Origin: Methanoculleus sp. UBA208
GTDB taxonomy: Archaea > Halobacteriota > Methanomicrobia > Methanomicrobiales > Methanoculleaceae
Direction of reading: 5' to 3'
Assembly: GCF_002498065.1 (NCBI RefSeq)
Contig: NZ_DAFZ01000119.1
Coordinates: 34,684 to 50,109, forward strand
Length of the DNA: 15,426 nucleotides
In this document: positions 14,024 through 15,426 of the stretch, piece after piece
How the letters are laid out: the number at the start of each line of letters is the position of its first letter
Numbering within the stretch: the first letter of the stretch is position 1
Program-made: the position numbers and the translations under genes
The notes under the pieces: model-generated
Database searches by the model: none
What the model saw: only the letters and a program-made list of their open reading frames with translations
What the model was told of the DNA's origin: nothing

Positions 14024-14465
14024 GAGTTTCAGTTGCTGGTGGCTGACGGGTCATGTTCAGATATCTGGAAGTGTGGACTCTCAGCGGACGGTCTCGACCA
14101 GCACAACCCAGTGGCTGGCCAAGGGCTCGTGACACTCCCTCTTCAACCGACCGGGCACCGAGGATACCTGACGGATGAGTATGGGTAAAATATTCCGAGG
14201 CCGATCTCGAAGACTACTGCCAGCAGGCAGAACCGCAACTTACGGTGATGGCCTCGGTCGAAGGCCGGAAGATACAATCAGAGTTCCGGTACCGGATGCA
14301 GCCCACTCGGAGATCTTGAAGAGCCTGGTGAGTGAAAGCATCCAGTTGAAGAAGGGGTTGGAGGTGGTCAAGGAGTTGCAGATTCGGATGGATAGGATAT
14401 CAATAGTAGTTGCCGGATATGGGATACAAGAGGAAAGGTTGTGGCCTGTGGGCGACGACAAGTAA
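14024..14465 (+). pseudogene. Frameshifted remnant of an unknown gene
   Basis: Three consecutive frames give one continuous protein-like reading. Frame one encodes LPLQPTGHRGYLTDEYG and stops at 14186. One missing base in GGGTA at 14183-14187 would continue it as VKYSEADLEDYCQQAEPQ and VMASVEGRKIQSEFRYRMQ, stopping at 14317. A second shift near 14305 leads to EILKSLVSESIQLKKGLEVV and KELQIRMDRISIVVAGYG, ending at 14465. The last part looks like an amphipathic helix or coiled coil. I do not recognise the family. The alternative is a real 96-residue ORF starting at 14175, whose first half has the arginine-rich look of an out-of-frame reading. Confidence 0.35.
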
Positions 14466-14507
14466 CTTTCTAATCTGAGGTTACAATTAAATGTATTAAC
14501 TTCATTC

Positions 14508-14548
14508 CTGAGGATTTGCCTCAGTTGGCCTGTGGAACCATCTGAGGC
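14508..14548. other. Competing hairpins
   Basis: CTGAGG (14508-14513) can pair with CCTCAG (14519-14524), while GCCTCAG (14518-14524) can instead pair with CTGAGGC (14542-14548). The two stems share one arm and exclude each other, as in attenuators. It lies just beyond the gene remnant, so it could equally be a leftover terminator. Confidence 0.35.
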
Positions 14549-14568
14549 AGGTTTCTGATACTCTGGTC

Positions 14569-14769
14569 TCAGCTCGCTTGGCGGTAGATCACGTAGCGGA
14601 TCCTGAAGATCCAAAGAATCCGTAACTCAAATTCTCTGTACATGACGTATCTCCTCAGTTTTGTTCGTATGGTTATGCCATCCCTCATGCTGTGGCAATC
14701 ATCGGGACAATCAATATATAAATAATAACGAGTATTTAACTCTTCAAGCGCGATGAGTTCGTCGTCCAT
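14569..14769 (-). CDS. Doubtful small ORF, unknown function
   Basis: A possible 66-residue protein with an acidic start (MDDELIALEELNTRYYLYID) and a basic, aromatic-rich C-terminal half. It matches no family I know. There is no Shine-Dalgarno sequence; a TATA-like stretch (TTAAATTTTA, ~14810-14820 on the minus strand) and a palindrome lie upstream, which is the only support for expression. It may well be non-coding. Confidence 0.25.
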   Translation of the reverse strand: MDDELIALEELNTRYYLYIDCPDDCHSMRDGITIRTKLRRYVMYREFELRILWIFRIRYVIYRQAS

Positions 14770-14796
14770 TAAAAGGACTTTTTAGAATGACCTGAT

Positions 14797-14809
14797 CCTG
14801 TCCGACAGG
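14797..14809. promoter_or_regulatory. Perfect 13-base palindrome, possible operator
   Basis: CCTGTC-C-GACAGG is a perfect inverted repeat. On the minus strand it lies directly downstream of a TATA-like TTAAATTTTA and about 28 bases before the small ORF start, the place where a repressor would block transcription. Confidence 0.3.
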
Positions 14810-14828
14810 GTAAAATTTAATAACAATA

Positions 14829-14875
14829 CCTCACAACACTACCATCGTCCTTGAGTGTTTGTGAGGCAAACATTC
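14829..14875. other. Overlapping inverted repeats
   Basis: GAGTGTTTG (14853-14861) pairs with CAAACATTC (14867-14875) with one G-U. Alternatively CCTCACA (14829-14835) pairs with TGTGAGG (14860-14866), which overlaps the first hairpin's stem and loop. No gene is attached to it. Confidence 0.35.
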
Positions 14876-15269
14876 AGAGGAACATGTACTATCAGAGTGT
14901 CAAAAGCGGTTGAAAAACGCTGGACATGACGTTAGATCCTTAGTTTGTGGAGGGGCTCCCGGGCCTAATCTGTGGTATGGCTTGGGAGCGGACTCCATTA
15001 TTGCCATGAAATTTTCACTGTGTTGGTACTTGTAGGCATAGGTGGAAAATCAGTATGGTTTTTATTATAACTCAATTACCTCTCTCCGCCGCATCCTCCA
15101 TCGTGACAGACGGCAGGTAACCATCACCCAGAAACTCTGACTCCCTGTCCCCACACTCAGCTCCCAATGATTGCGATAACCATTGGGATATAGTGCCTCA
15201 CCGACCCGACACGGTTCCCGGCAGTCAGCATTGCGGTGTTGGTCAGGAGACGACTATTTATGGCAGGCC

Positions 15270-15380
15270 CTATCGCCATCTACTGCCCACCTCCCTCATG
15301 GGCAGAACGACTGCCCGGTGGGCGGAGTCTGAGCACCATCAGGTGTGAACGTCCGGAGTTCGAGAAGATCGGAGATCTTC
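15270..15380 (+). repeat. Structured repeat, copy B
   Basis: Shares with copy A (minus strand, 3709-3770) the blocks CTATCGCCAT (15270-15279), GAACGACTGCC (15305-15315), GGAGT, GAGCACC (15331-15337) and GGTG-x-GAA (15342-15349), in the same order, with about 30 extra bases after the first block. The extra part creates nested stems: GGGCAG (15300-15305) with CTGCCC (15311-15316), and GCCCACC (15285-15291) with GGTGGGC (15317-15323). A further unit follows: GGAGTTCGAG (15355-15364) running into GAAGATC-GGA-GATCTTC (15364-15380). The element probably continues past the window. Confidence 0.6.
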
Positions 15381-15426
15381 GGGAGTGCGAGCCCCACCCC
15401 TCCCCACCGCTTGATTCCCCCAACCC

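Larger units (their letters stand above)
13986..15426. other. AT-richer, nearly gene-free tail
   Basis: Beyond the CofD paralogue the base composition drops visibly and no intact conserved gene is found for 1.4 kb. It contains a probable frameshifted remnant (14024-14465), one doubtful small ORF (14569-14769), hairpin sets at 14508-14548, 14829-14875 and 14955-14989, and the second structured repeat from 15270. Short protein-like stretches occur in shifting frames (for instance around 14900-15028) but none can be assigned. The pattern suits an eroded insertion or former mobile region; no transposase, integrase or terminal repeats were seen. Confidence 0.5.

Noticed and set aside
14853..14990. 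tRNA or other known RNA gene
   Set aside because: The stems do not form a cloverleaf and no T-loop or anticodon arm consensus was found.

Overview
The window looks like chromosomal DNA of a high-GC methanogenic archaeon, most likely of the Methanomicrobiales (a Methanoculleus-like genome is my best guess). The reasons are an archaeal Cdc48-type ATPase, archaeal-type aspartyl-tRNA synthetase, short archaeal MetE methionine synthase, pyruvoyl-dependent arginine decarboxylase, two CofD (coenzyme F420 biosynthesis) genes, TATA-like promoters and GGTGA-type ribosome binding sites. The species assignment is inference.

Layout. 1-1745 (+): a Cdc48/VAT AAA+ ATPase cut by the window edge at the D1 Walker A motif, followed by a hairpin/T-run terminator. 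1963-3444 (-): a CPBP-family membrane protease homologue and a GNAT acetyltransferase. 3445-3966: a gene-free stretch packed with short hairpins and carrying one copy of a structured repeat. 3967-6170 (+): an acyl-CoA ligase-like adenylate-forming enzyme and a small RecA/KaiC-like protein with a ruined Walker A motif. 6167-9018 (-): metE and aspS (overlapping ATGA, one operon), then pdaD with its own promoter and terminator. 9459-12101 (+): a sulfur-handling operon. 12107-13985 (-): two tandem CofD paralogues. 13986-15426: an AT-richer, nearly gene-free tail with a probable frameshifted gene remnant, a doubtful small ORF, several hairpins and a second copy of the structured repeat.

The most interesting unit is the operon at 9459-12101: TusA-like protein 1 (normal CPMP motif), TusA-like 2 (motif changed to CQAP), a damaged TusA-like 3, a DsrE-like protein, a NifS/IscS homologue and IscU. 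The NifS homologue keeps the cysteine-persulfide loop (C326) but has lost the PLP-binding lysine (Q204 at the place of E. coli IscS K206), its neighbouring histidine (N203) and the PLP-contacting glutamine (D181). It has no lysine at all between residues 114 and 256. It therefore probably cannot act as an ordinary cysteine desulfurase, and the operon may deliver sulfur to IscU by a persulfide relay (TusA/DsrE) rather than from cysteine. That mechanism is inference; the residue losses are read directly.

Other notable points are the divergent second CofD, an extra ~80-residue lid insertion in Cdc48, and two copies of a hairpin repeat 11.5 kb apart whose stems differ in sequence but keep the same shape.
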